From Microbacterium sp. zg-B96 (GTDB lineage Bacteria; Actinomycetota; Actinomycetes; Actinomycetales; Microbacteriaceae), in the NCBI RefSeq assembly GCF_030246865.1, contig NZ_CP126738.1:1426001-1490000 (forward strand): a DNA stretch of 64,000 nt, written 5' to 3'. Both the position numbers and the translations under genes were made by a program. The notes beneath the pieces were generated by a model. The model saw only the letters and a program-made list of their open reading frames with translations, did no database searches and was not told where the DNA came from. Below, in pieces: positions 7,641 to 22,952 of the stretch (positions within the stretch are counted from its first letter, which is position 1; each line of letters begins with the position of its first letter).

Positions 7641-9089
7641 TTACTGCTCGGCCTTGTAGATCGGCGCCTTGCCGTGCACGGCGTCGCCCACCTTGTGGAT
7701 GCGGATGTCGTTGGTCGACCCGATGATTCCGGGAGGGGATCCGGAGATCACCACGACGCGGTCGCCGACCTCGGCCAGGCCGTTGGAGAGCAGGTAGTCG
7801 TCGACCTGGATGAACATGAGGTCGGTGTGAGCCACGTGCTCCACGAGGGTCGACTGCACACCCCACGTGATCGCCATCCGCCGGCGGATGGCCGGGTCGG
7901 GGGTGAAGCCGATCATCGGGATCTTCGGACGCAGCCGCGACATGCGTCGGGCGGTGTCACCGGACTCGGTGAAGATGCAGACGTACTTGGCGTCGACGAA
8001 CTCGGCCACCTCCATCGCCGCGAGGGTGATGGCGCCGCCCTGCGTGCGCGGCTTGGTGTTCAGCGGCGCGATGCGCTCGAGCCCGTGGTCTTCGGTGGAT
8101 TCGATGATGCGTGCCATCGTCTGCACGACCACGACGGGGTAGTCCCCGACGCTGGTCTCACCGGACAGCATGACCGCGTCGGCACCGTCGAGGACGGCGT
8201 TGGCGACGTCGCTGGTCTCGGCGCGGGTGGGCACCGGGTTGTTGATCATCGACTCGAGCATCTGCGTCGCGACGATGACGGGCTTGGCCATGCGACGGCA
8301 CAGCTCCACGGCCCGCTTCTGCACGATCGGGACGGCTTCCAGCGGAAGCTCGACGCCCAGGTCACCGCGGGCGACCATGATGCCGTCGAACGCGTCGATG
8401 ATCTCCTCGAGGTTTTCCACGGCCTGCGGCTTCTCGATCTTGGCGATGACGGGGACGCGGCGGCCCTCTTCAGCCATGATCTCGTGCACGCGGGTGACGT
8501 CCTCGGCGCTGCGCACGAACGACAGGGCGATGAGGTCGGCGCCTGCGCGCAGGCCCCAACGCAGGTCCGCTTCGTCCTTGTCCGACAGTGCGGGGACGTT
8601 GACGGCGACGCCGGGCAGGTTGATGCCCTTGTTGTTGGACACCGGCCCGCCGACGATGACCTTGGTCGTGACGACCTGGCCTTCGACGCCGGTGACCTCG
8701 ACGCGCACCTTGCCGTCGTCGATCAGGAGGAAGTCTCCCGGCTTGACGTCGGCGGGCAGGCCCTTGAAGGTCGTCGAGACGAGCTCCTTGGTGCCTTCGA
8801 TGTCTTCGGTGGTGATCTTGAAGACATCACCCTCGGAGAGGTGGTGCGGGCCTGCGGCGAACTTGCCGAGACGGATCTTGGGTCCCTGCAGGTCCACCAG
8901 TGCGGCAACGGCGCGACCGGCATCCTTGGCCGCCTTGCGCACGTTGGCGAAGTTGTTCTCGTGCACGGAGTAGTCCCCGTGGCTCAGGTTGAATCGGGCT
9001 ACGTCGACACCGGCGTCGATGATCGCGCGGACCATCTCATAGGTGGACGTGGCTGGGCCGAGAGTGGCGACGATTTTCGCGCGTCTCAT
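7641..9089 (-). CDS. pyk: Pyruvate kinase
   Basis: The 482-residue product catalyses the last glycolytic step, phosphoenolpyruvate plus ADP to pyruvate plus ATP, in the cytoplasm. It starts RRAKIVATLGPATS, has RFNLSHGD for substrate binding, the signature KIEKPQAVENLEEI with the catalytic lysine, MVARGDLGVELP for metal binding, and the A-domain segment ATQMLESMINNPVPTRAE. Length is normal for a bacterial enzyme, including the C-terminal allosteric domain. A GGAG site lies about 9 nt before the ATG. It follows gltD by 55 bp and probably has its own promoter, whose -10 box overlaps the gltD stop codon. Confidence 0.97.
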   Translation of the reverse strand: MRRAKIVATLGPATSTYEMVRAIIDAGVDVARFNLSHGDYSVHENNFANVRKAAKDAGRAVAALVDLQGPKIRLGKFAAGPHHLSEGDVFKITTEDIEGTKELVSTTFKGLPADVKPGDFLLIDDGKVRVEVTGVEGQVVTTKVIVGGPVSNNKGINLPGVAVNVPALSDKDEADLRWGLRAGADLIALSFVRSAEDVTRVHEIMAEEGRRVPVIAKIEKPQAVENLEEIIDAFDGIMVARGDLGVELPLEAVPIVQKRAVELCRRMAKPVIVATQMLESMINNPVPTRAETSDVANAVLDGADAVMLSGETSVGDYPVVVVQTMARIIESTEDHGLERIAPLNTKPRTQGGAITLAAMEVAEFVDAKYVCIFTESGDTARRMSRLRPKIPMIGFTPDPAIRRRMAITWGVQSTLVEHVAHTDLMFIQVDDYLLSNGLAEVGDRVVVISGSPPGIIGSTNDIRIHKVGDAVHGKAPIYKAEQ

Positions 9090-9141
9090 CGTGTGGTGCT
9101 CCGGTCGTTGGGGGGATTGGCGGACAACTGCCGCAGGTACC

Positions 9142-9147
9142 AGCCTA
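9142..9147 (-). promoter_or_regulatory. Candidate -10 box for pyk
   Basis: TAGGCT on the minus strand starts with the TAG stop codon of gltD and would give a leader of about 46 nt before the pyk ATG. No convincing -35 element is visible, so the call rests on the hexamer recurring at other promoters here. Confidence 0.35.
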
Positions 9148-10600
9148 CGCCTGCAGGCCGATTGCGATATCGGTGGGGCGAACGGGAGAAATCAACTCCG
9201 TCGCCCCCATGAGGTAGCGATCGACGGATGCCGCCGCTCCCCGGCCCTCGGCGATCGCCCAGACGATGAGCGACTGACCGCGGCCGGCGTCGCCGGCGAC
9301 GAACACACCGGGGTGCGTCGCCTGGTAGTCGTCGTCGCGGGTGATGGCGCCGCGCGGGGTGAACTGCGCCTCGAGCTGATCTTCCAGCTGGGCACGCTCG
9401 GGGCCGGTGAAGCCCATCGCGATCAGCACCAGGTCGGCGGGGATCTCGCGCTCGGTGCCGCTCTTGGGGACGCGGCGGCCGTCGATGTACTCGGTCTCGG
9501 CCACCCGGAGCGCGCGCACTTCGCCGACCTCGTTGCCGAGGAACTCGACGGTGGAGGCCAGATATGCCCGCTCACCGCCCTCCTCGTGCGCGGAGGACAC
9601 CTCGAAGATAGTCGGCGCCATCGGCCACGGCTGGCTGTCGGTCCGGGCCGCGGGCGGCTGCTTGCCGATCGCCAGGTTGGTCACGCTCAGCGCACCCTGG
9701 CGGTGGGCCGTGCCGATGCAGTCGGCGCCGGTGTCGCCGCCGCCGATGACGATGACGTGCTTGCCCTGCGCGCTGATCTGGTTGGGAACCTGGTCGCCGG
9801 CGACGGCCTTGTTCGATTCCACCAGGAACTCCATCGCGAAGTGCACGCCGGCAAGATCGCGCCCCGGGATCGCCAGGTCACGCGGCACGGTGGCGCCGGT
9901 GGCGACCACGACCGCGTCATAGCGTGCCCGCAGCTGATCCCAGGGGATGTCCTTGCCGATCTCGACGCCGGCGCGGAAGCGGGTGCCCTCGTCCTGCATC
10001 TGGCGCAGCCGGGACTCGAGGTGACGCTTCTCCATCTTGAAGTCGGGGATGCCGTAACGCAGCAGCCCGCCGATGCGGTCGTCCCGCTCGAACACGGCGA
10101 CGGTGTGGCCGGCGCGGGTCAACTGCTGCGCGGCGGCGAGGCCGGCCGGGCCCGATCCGACCACGGCGACGGTCTTGCCGGTGAGGCGTCCCGGCGGCTC
10201 CGGTTCGACCCAGCCGCGCGCGAAGGCCTCGTCGATGATCGAGACTTCGACCTGCTTGATCGTCACGGCGGGCTGGTTGATGCCCAGCACGCACGAGCTC
10301 TCGCAGGGCGCCGGGCACAGGCGCCCGGTGAACTCCGGGAAGTTGTTCGTCGCGTGCAGCCGCTCGATGGCGCTGCGGGACTGGCCACGCCAGGTCAGGT
10401 CGTTCCACTCCGGGATGAGGTTGCCCAGCGGACACCCCTGGTGGCAGAACGGCACACCGCAGTCCATGCAGCGGCCGGCCTGGCGGCGGAGCACGGCCGA
10501 ATCCCCCGGCTCGTACACCTCTTTCCAGTCCATGATGCGCACCGGCACCGGTCGGCGCGGCGGCAGCTCGCGCTCGGTGACTTTCAAAAAGCCCTTGGGG

Positions 10601-10608
<8 letters not shown>
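9145..10608 (-). CDS. gltD: Glutamate synthase small subunit (NADPH, beta)
   Basis: The 487-residue beta subunit of GOGAT takes electrons from NADPH and passes them through FAD and iron-sulfur clusters to the large subunit. The N-terminal cysteine clusters are [17 protein letters not shown] and [12 protein letters not shown]; the FAD-binding site is [13 protein letters not shown] and the NADPH-binding site [14 protein letters not shown], followed by a C-terminal [11 protein letters not shown] typical of the family. It starts with GTG 10608, seven nucleotides after GGAGG, and overlaps the end of gltB by 8 nt, so both subunits come from one mRNA and are probably translationally coupled. Confidence 0.97.
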
Positions 10609-15178
<4,570 letters not shown>

Positions 15179-15230
15179 ACCTTCCGTCCTCACTCTGATA
15201 CTCAAGATGGGACGCCGTCGGCCCTGGGCG

Positions 15231-16202
15231 TTACTTGCTGGGGACTGCGCTTGTGGCTGTCTCCTCGGAACCATCGGACGCGGGGGGTGCGCTCACGTCG
15301 ACGAAGTCTTCGGTGTTCTGTGATTGTACAACCCCGTCGGGGTACCACTGGCGGCCGGGCACGTACACCGACGGTTCACCGCCCGTGTGGCGGCGCTTCT
15401 GGACGACGATGATGACCAGACCCACCACGACGCCGAGGATCGCGACCCACACGTTGGTACGCAGGCCCAGGATCACTTCGCTGGGGTCGATGCGCAGCGA
15501 CTCCCACACGATCCGACCGGCGCTGTACCAGACCAGGTAGAGCCCGAACAGGCGCCCCCACTGCAGGCGGAGCTTGCGACCGGCCCACAGCAGGACCACG
15601 ACCCCCAGCAGGTTCCAGAGCACTTCGTACAGGAACGTGGGGTGGAACAGCGTGCCCTCCGGCAGGCCGACGGGCCACGCCGCGTTCGGGTAGTCGATCT
15701 CCAGGCCCCACGGCAGGTCGGTCGGCAGGCCGTACAGCTCCTGGTTGAACCAGTTGCCGAACCGGCCGATGGCCTGCGCCAGCAGCAGGCCGGGGGCCAG
15801 CGCGTCGGCGAAGCTCCAGAAGCGGATGCCGGTCCAGCGGCAGCCCAGCCATGCGCCGACGGCGCCGCCCAGGAGTGCGCCGAAGATCGCGATGCCGCCT
15901 TCCCAGATGAACAAGACCGCCCACGGGTTCTTGTCCGCACCGAAGTAGAACCCCGGGTGGGTGAGCACGTGGAAGATGCGGGCGCCGATGATCGCCAGCG
16001 GCACCGCGAGCAGGGCGATGTCGATGACGACCCAGGGCTCGGCACCGCGCTTGGTGAGGCGGTGGTTGGTGAGCACGGCGGCGGCGAGGATGCCGGCGAT
16101 GATGCACAGCGCGTAGATGTGGATGCGCAGCGGGCCCAGATCCCAGTAGGCCACGTCGGGGCTCGGGATGCTGGCGACGACGCTCAGGGCGGCGTTGATC
16201 AT
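15231..16202 (-). CDS. lgt: Prolipoprotein diacylglyceryl transferase
   Basis: This 323-residue polytopic membrane enzyme moves diacylglycerol from phosphatidylglycerol to the lipobox cysteine of prolipoproteins, the first step of lipoprotein maturation. Visible signatures are [26 protein letters not shown] and the Lgt motif [13 protein letters not shown], with about seven hydrophobic segments. A charged and Pro/Ser-rich cytoplasmic tail of about 55 residues follows the last helix ([14 protein letters not shown]), longer than in Gram-negative Lgt but usual in actinobacteria. It follows trpA by 53 bp, a placement shared with mycobacteria. A short inverted repeat (GGCCGG 16229-16234, CCGGCC 16242-16247) lies in that gap. 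Confidence 0.96.
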   Translation of the reverse strand: MINAALSVVASIPSPDVAYWDLGPLRIHIYALCIIAGILAAAVLTNHRLTKRGAEPWVVIDIALLAVPLAIIGARIFHVLTHPGFYFGADKNPWAVLFIWEGGIAIFGALLGGAVGAWLGCRWTGIRFWSFADALAPGLLLAQAIGRFGNWFNQELYGLPTDLPWGLEIDYPNAAWPVGLPEGTLFHPTFLYEVLWNLLGVVVLLWAGRKLRLQWGRLFGLYLVWYSAGRIVWESLRIDPSEVILGLRTNVWVAILGVVVGLVIIVVQKRRHTGGEPSVYVPGRQWYPDGVVQSQNTEDFVDVSAPPASDGSEETATSAVPSK

Positions 16203-16255
16203 GGGCGATCGTGTCCTTGCGTTCGGAGGGCCGGCGGCGGTCCGGCCTGAGAAGT

Positions 16256-17040
16256 CTAGTTCGCGGCGGTGCCGGCGGTGAGTGCGCGGGTCGTGGCGGC
16301 GAGGCCGTCCAGTCCCCCGTCGCGCAGCGCCCGCACCAGCGCGGTGCCGACGATCGCGCCGTCGGCGTAGTCGAGCACCCCGGCGACGTGCTCGGGAGTG
16401 GAGATGCCGATGCCCACGCAGGCGCGCTCGCAGCCGTGGTCGCGCAGGCGCTGCACGAGCGTGCGCGCCGCGGCATCCAGATCGGCCCGCTCCCCCGTGA
16501 TGCCCATCGTGGAGACGGTGTACACGAAGCCCGTCGAGGCCGCCACGATCAGGTCGAGGCGCTCGTCGGTGGAGGTGGGGGCGGCGAGGAACACGCGGTC
16601 AAGGCCGGTGCGCTCGGACGCGGCGATCCACTCGGCGGCGGCGTCGGGGGTGATGTCGGGCGTGATGAGCCCCGCTCCCCCCGCGGCGAGCAGGTCGTCT
16701 GCGTAGCGGTCGACGCCGTACTGCATGACCGGGTTCCAGTAGGTCATCACCAGGATCGGCACGTCGACGCGGGCGGCGATCTCGCGCACCGCGGTGAACG
16801 TGTCGCGCAGCCGGAAGCCGCCGGCCAGTGCGGCCTGAGTGGCCTCCTGGATGACGGTGCCGTCCATCACCGGATCCGAATACGGCGGGCCGAGCTCGAG
16901 CACGTCGGCGCCGTTCTCGGCGAGGGTGACGGCGGCGTCGATGCTCGTCTGCAGGTCGGGGAAGCCCAGCGGAAGGTAGCCGACGAACGCACCGCGCCCC
17001 TCGGCGGCGGCCCGATCGAGCGCGGCGGCGACGCGGGAGG

Positions 17041-17044
<4 letters not shown>
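16256..17044 (-). CDS. trpA: Tryptophan synthase alpha subunit
   Basis: The 262-residue TIM barrel cleaves indole-3-glycerol phosphate to indole and glyceraldehyde 3-phosphate; indole is tunnelled to TrpB. The catalytic Glu and Asp are in [24 protein letters not shown] is the first conserved loop, and [13 protein letters not shown] precedes the phosphate-binding region. It starts with GTG 17044, which overlaps the trpB stop by 4 nt (GTGA), so translation is coupled to trpB. It is the last gene of the his-trp string before lgt. Confidence 0.97.
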
Positions 17045-18299
<1,255 letters not shown>

Positions 18300-18303
<4 letters not shown>

Positions 18304-19076
18304 GAGCCGGCCTCCAGGAAAGCAGTGAGTGTCGAGACGGGGTCGCCGGTGACCAGCGCCTCCCCGATGAGCACGACGTCGGCGCCGGCACCGCGGTAGT
18401 GGGCGACGTCGGCGGGGGTGAGTACGGCGGATTCCGCGATCTTCACGGCATCCGCGGGGAGGTGCTCAGCCAGACGGCCGAACAGGTCGCGGTCCAGCTG
18501 GAACGTCGACAGGTCGCGGGCGTTCACGCCCACCAGGCGCGCTCCCACGTCGGCGGCGCGGTGCACCTCGTCCAGCGAATGGGTCTCCACCAGCGGCGTC
18601 ATGCCCAATTCCAGCACGAGGGCGTGCAGCTCGGCCAGCAGCGGCTGCTCGAGCGCCGCGACGATCAGCAGCACGAGGTCGGCGCCACAGGCGCGGGCCT
18701 CGAGCACCTGGTAGGGCGTGGCGATGAAGTCCTTGCGCAGCACCGGCACCGTCACGGCGGCCTTGACCGCCTCGAGGTCGGCCAGGCTCCCCTTGAAGCG
18801 GCGCCCTTCGGTCAACACCGAGATGGCGCTGGCGCCGCCGGTCTCGTACAGCGAGGCCTGGTGGGCGGGGTCGGGGATCGCCGCGAGGTCGCCGCGCGAA
18901 GGGCTCGCGCGTTTGACCTCGGCGATGATCTTCACCCGTGCGACCGGTGCCAGCGCTGCCAGCGCGTCACGCGCCGGTGCCTGCGCGGCAGCGAGTCTCT
19001 CGACCTCGGCGAGCGGGCGCAGCAGCGCTCGCTGCTCGGCATCCTCGACTGCGCCGGCCGTGAGGCCCGCGAGCAT
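18300..19076 (-). CDS. trpC: Indole-3-glycerol phosphate synthase
   Basis: The 258-residue TIM barrel closes the ring of carboxyphenylamino-deoxyribulose phosphate to form indole-3-glycerol phosphate. The conserved strands are present: [17 protein letters not shown] with the catalytic lysine, [22 protein letters not shown] with the second lysine, [20 protein letters not shown] and KIAESAV. ATG 19076 follows the stop of the HGxxPAAW gene by 2 nt, so translation is probably coupled. Unlike many bacteria, no trpF fusion and no adjacent trpD, trpE or trpG is present in this window. Confidence 0.95.
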
Positions 19077-19078
19077 GC

Positions 19079-19309
19079 TCAATGCTGCTTCGACGCGTAC
19101 TTGGGGCCGTTGACGCCGTAACCGACCTTGGCCATGATCAGGCCCACGACCGCGCCGACGACGAGGAGACCGGCGGAGGCCCAGACCAGTGCCGGCATGT
19201 CGAGCCAGAAGAACACGGTGCCGAGCACCACCGCGAGCAGCATGATCACGACGGCGGTCCACGCTGCCGGGGAGTGTCCGTGACCGGGGTCGCCGATGGG
19301 GTTGCTCAT
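19079..19309 (-). CDS. HGxxPAAW family small membrane protein
   Basis: A 76-residue protein with the signature HGHSPAAW at residues 10-17 and two transmembrane helices (about 19-36 and 43-60). This HGxxPAAW/DUF6704 family is actinobacterial, often sits immediately before trpC, and has no known function. A good ribosome binding site (GAAGGAG) precedes ATG 19309, and a TAGACT -10 candidate lies about 45 nt upstream. Linkage to trp genes suggests, but does not prove, a role tied to aromatic amino acids. Confidence 0.88.
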   Translation of the reverse strand: MSNPIGDPGHGHSPAAWTAVVIMLLAVVLGTVFFWLDMPALVWASAGLLVVGAVVGLIMAKVGYGVNGPKYASKQH

Positions 19310-19353
19310 GGGTCTCCTTCGCGTGCGCAGCGGCTGGGTGGCCGCTGAATTTC

Positions 19354-19359
19354 AGTCTA
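19354..19359 (-). promoter_or_regulatory. Candidate -10 box before the HGxxPAAW-trpCBA genes
   Basis: TAGACT on the minus strand lies in the 56-bp gap between the Trp-associated membrane gene and the HGxxPAAW gene, giving a leader of about 38 nt. It could serve the trpC-trpB-trpA part of the string. No -35 match was found at the right spacing. Confidence 0.3.
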
Positions 19360-19365
19360 GCGGGG

Positions 19366-19956
19366 TCAGGATGTCGGATCGGCGCCGCGGGAGAGGTCGT
19401 CCCACGAGTCGATCGCGTCGTGCGGACGTGAGGTGGCGGGCCCGGCGGTGTCAGCGTCGGTGCGGTAGCGGCGACCCGATCCGCGCCAGCGGTGAGCGGT
19501 GATCAGCGTGAAGACGCCGCCTGCCATGAGCACGATCGCGGCAGCGAGGGTCACCCAGGGCCACGGGGTCGCGGTGGTCTGCGCGACGAGGTCGGAGACC
19601 GCCTGGGTTCCGCTCAGCCCGGTCGCGTCGGTGACGGTGGCCGCGACCTGGTCGATCGGGCGTGGCTGCGTCACCGGCCATGTCATGGCCATCAGGGTGG
19701 CCCCGATCGCCACCGCCAACGTACCGAAGACGTAGCGCAGCACGCGCCCCACGATCGTCAGCGCCAGCCCCAATGCGAGCGCGGCCAGGCCCAGCGGCGC
19801 CAGGACCGGCAGGGCGGCGGTACCCGACACGGCAAGCGCCTGCTCGGCACCGCCGGTGAGGGTCACGTCCAGCCAGGTCTGCGTCGAGGAGATGACGCAC
19901 ACCCCGCCCGCGACCAGCACTGCGAGGACGGCGACCAGGCGTGCCCGTCGGGTCAT
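19366..19956 (-). CDS. Trp-biosynthesis-associated membrane protein
   Basis: The 196-residue protein has four predicted transmembrane helices: residues 8-26, two in the stretch 45-95, and the last around 130-152. This matches the Trp_oprn_chp family (TIGR02234), found in actinobacterial trp operons between trpE and trpC and of unknown function. Its ATG overlaps the hisI stop by 4 nt (ATGA), so it is coupled to hisI rather than to trpE, which is absent here. The C-terminal tail after the last helix is polar and rich in Arg, Ser and Asp. Confidence 0.85.
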   Translation of the reverse strand: MTRRARLVAVLAVLVAGGVCVISSTQTWLDVTLTGGAEQALAVSGTAALPVLAPLGLAALALGLALTIVGRVLRYVFGTLAVAIGATLMAMTWPVTQPRPIDQVAATVTDATGLSGTQAVSDLVAQTTATPWPWVTLAAAIVLMAGGVFTLITAHRWRGSGRRYRTDADTAGPATSRPHDAIDSWDDLSRGADPTS

Positions 19957-20309
19957 GACGGCGCCGTCTGCGGGTGCAAGTCGTCGGCGTCGAAACAGGT
20001 GTGGTTTCCGGTGTGGCAGGCGGCGCCCACCTGCTCCACCTCGACCAGCACGGCGTCGCCGTCGCAGTCAAGCCGCGCCCCGCGGACGAGCTGGATGTGA
20101 CCGGAGGTGTCGCCCTTGCGCCAGTACTCGCCCCGCGAGCGGGACCAGAAGGTCACCCGGCCGGTGGTGAGGGTGCGGCGGAGGGCTTCGGCATCCATCC
20201 ACGCCAGCATGAGCACCTCGCGGGTGTCCCACTGCTGGATGATCGCGGCGACCAGGCCGTCGGCGTTGAAGGCGACCCGGGCGATGCGTTCGTCCACGGT
20301 CTCGGTCAT
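19953..20309 (-). CDS. hisI: Phosphoribosyl-AMP cyclohydrolase
   Basis: The 118-residue enzyme opens the adenine ring of phosphoribosyl-AMP in the third step of histidine synthesis. The zinc and magnesium ligands are visible: [23 protein letters not shown] with its Asp residues, and the cysteines of [10 protein letters not shown]. It is monofunctional; the partner pyrophosphohydrolase hisE is a separate gene upstream. It overlaps hisF by 4 nt and the membrane protein gene by 4 nt. Confidence 0.96.
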   Translation of the reverse strand: MTETVDERIARVAFNADGLVAAIIQQWDTREVLMLAWMDAEALRRTLTTGRVTFWSRSRGEYWRKGDTSGHIQLVRGARLDCDGDAVLVEVEQVGAACHTGNHTCFDADDLHPQTAPS

Positions 20310-21085
20310 GTCGCGTTCTCCCGTCCGCGCACCAGGATGCCGTCGGCAGCCAGGGCGTCCTTGACGTCGGCGATGGTCAGCTGTCCGGAGTGGAACACCG
20401 ACGCCGCCAGCACGGCGTCGGCCCCGGCGTGCACGGCGGGGGCGAAGTGGGTGACGGTGCCCGCTCCCCCGGAGGCGATGACCGGGACGCTGGAGAGCTC
20501 GCGCATGAGGCCCACGAGTTCGAGGTCGAAACCCTCCTTGGTGCCGTCGGCGTCGATGGAGTTCACCAGCAGTTCGCCGGCGCCGCGCGCGATCGCCTCA
20601 CGTGCCCAATCAAGGGCGTCCAGCGAGGTCTCGGTGCGACCGCCGTGGGTGGTCACGGCGAACCCCGACGCGGTGGCATCCGACCGCTTGACGTCGAGCG
20701 AGAGCACCAACACCTGCGCGCCGAAGCGGTCGGCGATCTCGTCGATGAGCGCCGGGCGGGCGATGGCGGCGGAGTTGACGCCGATCTTGTCGGCACCCAC
20801 CCCCAGCAGCCGGGCCACGTCTTCGGTGGAGCGCACTCCCCCGCCGACGGTCAGCGGGATGAAGACCTCTTCGGCGGTGCGACGCACCACGTCGTAGGTC
20901 GTGGCGCGCTGGTCCACCGTGGCGGTGACGTCGAGGAACGTGATCTCGTCGGCGCCCTGCTCGTAGTACAGGCGGGCAAGCTCCACCGGGTCGCCCATGT
21001 CGCGCAGGTTGGCGAAGTTGACGCCTTTCACCACGCGCCCGGCGGCGACGTCCAGACACGGGATGACGCGGCAGGCGAGGGTCAT
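20306..21085 (-). CDS. hisF: Imidazole glycerol phosphate synthase cyclase subunit
   Basis: The 259-residue TIM barrel joins ammonia from HisH to PRFAR to give imidazole glycerol phosphate and AICAR. It has [18 protein letters not shown] with the catalytic Asp, [10 protein letters not shown] for one phosphate-binding loop and [13 protein letters not shown] for the other. ATG 21085 shares one base with the hisG stop (TGATG). The glutaminase partner hisH and hisA are not in the window. Confidence 0.97.
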   Translation of the reverse strand: MTLACRVIPCLDVAAGRVVKGVNFANLRDMGDPVELARLYYEQGADEITFLDVTATVDQRATTYDVVRRTAEEVFIPLTVGGGVRSTEDVARLLGVGADKIGVNSAAIARPALIDEIADRFGAQVLVLSLDVKRSDATASGFAVTTHGGRTETSLDALDWAREAIARGAGELLVNSIDADGTKEGFDLELVGLMRELSSVPVIASGGAGTVTHFAPAVHAGADAVLAASVFHSGQLTIADVKDALAADGILVRGRENAT

Positions 21086-21927
21086 CAGAGCCTCGCGTTG
21101 TGGATCGCGGTGACGAGGATGGCGCGGGCGCCGATGCCGTACAGGGCGTCCATGATCTGGTTCACCCGCTTGCGTTCGACCATCACGCGCACCGCCACCC
21201 ACGCGGGGTCGCGCAGCGGCGAGATCGTGGGCGACTCGATGCCGGCGGCGATCTGCACGGCGTCGTCGACGAGCGCGGCGGGCAGGTCGTAGTCGACGAG
21301 CACGTAGCGGCGGGCGACCAGGACGCCTCGCAGGCGACGCAGCAGCGTCTCGGTGCCGTCGGCCTCCACGGGGGCGCCGATGAGGACAGCCTCTGATTCG
21401 AGCAGCACCGGGCCGAAGATCTCCAGACCCGCCTGGCGCAGCGTCGTGCCGGTGGACACCACGTCGGCCACCGCATCGGCCACGCCCAGCTGCACGGCGG
21501 ATTCGACCGCGCCGTCCAGGGGCACCAGGTCCACGGCGATGCCGTGCTCGTCGAGGTAGCTGTCCACCAGGCCCGGGTAGGCGGTGGCCACCCGTAGGCC
21601 CTCGAGGTCGGCCAGTGTGGTGAAGCGTCCGGGAGGACCGGCGAAGCGGAACGTCGACCCGCCGAAACCGAGGGGCTCGATCTCGCGCGCACCCGGCATC
21701 CGGGCATCCAGCAGCAGGTCACGGCCGGTGATGCCGACATCCAGCGCGCCGGAGCCGACATAGGTGGCGATGTCCTTGGGGCGCAGGTAGAAGAACTCGA
21801 CCTCGTTGATCGGGTCGGTCACGTGCAGGACCTTCGGGTCGCGACGGCCGGTGTAGCCCGCTTCGGCGAGCAGCTCGGCGGCGGTGTCGGCGAGCGAGCC
21901 CTTGTTCGGCACGGCGATTCGCAGCAT
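21085..21927 (-). CDS. hisG: ATP phosphoribosyltransferase
   Basis: The 280-residue enzyme commits ATP and PRPP to histidine synthesis. The length marks the long form: an N-terminal catalytic bilobe ([19 protein letters not shown], with [14 protein letters not shown] as the PRPP/phosphate loop) plus a C-terminal ACT-like domain of about 75 residues that binds histidine for feedback inhibition. This form does not need HisZ. The gene begins 43 bp after hisE. Confidence 0.97.
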   Translation of the reverse strand: MLRIAVPNKGSLADTAAELLAEAGYTGRRDPKVLHVTDPINEVEFFYLRPKDIATYVGSGALDVGITGRDLLLDARMPGAREIEPLGFGGSTFRFAGPPGRFTTLADLEGLRVATAYPGLVDSYLDEHGIAVDLVPLDGAVESAVQLGVADAVADVVSTGTTLRQAGLEIFGPVLLESEAVLIGAPVEADGTETLLRRLRGVLVARRYVLVDYDLPAALVDDAVQIAAGIESPTISPLRDPAWVAVRVMVERKRVNQIMDALYGIGARAILVTAIHNARL

Positions 21928-21970
21928 GGGTGGCTTTCGGTGAGGGGGCGGCAGGGGTGAACAGGAGCGC

Positions 21971-22234
21971 TCAGAGATGTCGGTAGACGTCTGCGAGGCT
22001 CAGCCCCTTCGCGATCATCATCACCTGCACGTGGTACAGCAGCTGGGAGATCTCCTCCGCTGCGGCATCCTGCGACTCGTACTCGGCCGCCATCCAGACC
22101 TCGGCGGCCTCTTCGACGATCTTCTTGCCGATCGCGTGCACACCGGCATCGAGCTCCGCGACGGTACCCGAGCCTTCGGGGCGCTGCTCCGCCTTGGCGG
22201 ACAGCTCGGCGTACAGCGCGTCGAACGTCTTCAC
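21971..22234 (-). CDS. hisE: Phosphoribosyl-ATP pyrophosphatase
   Basis: An 87-residue all-helical MazG-like protein that removes pyrophosphate from phosphoribosyl-ATP, the second step of histidine synthesis. The metal-binding pattern is [14 protein letters not shown] followed by [20 protein letters not shown]. The start is set at GTG 22234 because a TAACCT box ends six nucleotides before it (then GTCATG). ATG 22237 is the conventional alternative and lies too close to the box to be transcribed if this promoter is used. It heads the hisE-hisG-hisF-hisI string. Confidence 0.92.
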   Translation of the reverse strand: MKTFDALYAELSAKAEQRPEGSGTVAELDAGVHAIGKKIVEEAAEVWMAAEYESQDAAAEEISQLLYHVQVMMIAKGLSLADVYRHL

Positions 22235-22240
22235 CATGAC

Positions 22241-22246
22241 AGGTTA
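22241..22246 (-). promoter_or_regulatory. -10 box for hisE (leaderless)
   Basis: On the minus strand TAACCT is followed by GTCATG and GTG 22234. The 15-nt context differs from that of polA at only two positions. It would drive the his-trp string from hisE onwards. Confidence 0.42.
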
Positions 22247-22250
22247 CCGG

Positions 22251-22928
22251 TCAGTGCCGGTGGGCGCGGGCCGCGGTGGTGCGCAGCGCTGCGATCGCCG
22301 CCTCCGGATCGTGCGCGCCGAACACGGCGGAACCGGCCACGAACGTGTTGGCGCCGGCCTCTGCGGCCTGCGCGATCGTGGATTCGCCGATGCCGCCGTC
22401 GACCTGCAGCCACACCGCGCTGCCGCGTTTGCGGGCCTCGTCGGCCAGTAGGCGCAGCTTCGGCATGGTCTCGGGCATGAACGACTGTCCCCCGAAGCCG
22501 GGCTCGACGGTCATCACCAGGATCTGGTCGAATTCGTCGAGCGAGTCGAACAGGCCCTCGACGGGTGTGTCGGGCTTGACCGCGATGCCCGCCCTGGCGC
22601 CGATCTGGCGCAGGCGCCGGGCGAGGGAGATCGGGTCGGTGGCCGCCTCGAGGTGGAAGGTGACCGATGCCGCGCCCAGCTCGGCGTACTCCGGCGCCCA
22701 CCGTTCCGGCTCGTCGATCATCAGGTGCACGTCCAGCGGCACGGGGCTCGTCGCCTGGATGCGCTGGACCATCTGCGGGCCGAACGTGAGGTTCGGCACG
22801 AAGTGGTTGTCCATGACGTCCACGTGCACGAAGTCGGCCGTGGCGATGCGGGCGAGCTCGGCCTGCATGTTCACGAAGTCGGCGGCGAGGATGCTCGGGT
22901 TGATGCGGACGTCAGTGGTGTCGGTCAC
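22251..22928 (-). CDS. rpe: Ribulose-phosphate 3-epimerase
   Basis: The 225-residue TIM barrel interconverts ribulose 5-phosphate and xylulose 5-phosphate in the pentose phosphate pathway. The signatures are FVHVDVMDNHFVPNLTFGP with catalytic Asp, His metal ligands in DVHLMIDEP, MTVEPGFGGQSF for the flexible loop, and QVDGGIGEST with the second catalytic Asp. It starts with GTG 22928, six nucleotides after a GATAAT box. It ends 13 bp before the hisE ATG. Confidence 0.97.
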   Translation of the reverse strand: MTDTTDVRINPSILAADFVNMQAELARIATADFVHVDVMDNHFVPNLTFGPQMVQRIQATSPVPLDVHLMIDEPERWAPEYAELGAASVTFHLEAATDPISLARRLRQIGARAGIAVKPDTPVEGLFDSLDEFDQILVMTVEPGFGGQSFMPETMPKLRLLADEARKRGSAVWLQVDGGIGESTIAQAAEAGANTFVAGSAVFGAHDPEAAIAALRTTAARAHRH

Positions 22929-22934
22929 CGTCCC

Positions 22935-22940
22935 ATTATC
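22935..22940 (-). promoter_or_regulatory. -10 box for rpe (leaderless)
   Basis: On the minus strand GATAAT, close to the TATAAT consensus, is followed by GGGACG and GTG 22928. It lies in the 24-bp gap between rsmB and rpe, so rpe may be transcribed separately from rsmB. Confidence 0.5.
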
Positions 22941-22952
22941 GCGGCGGGCGGG

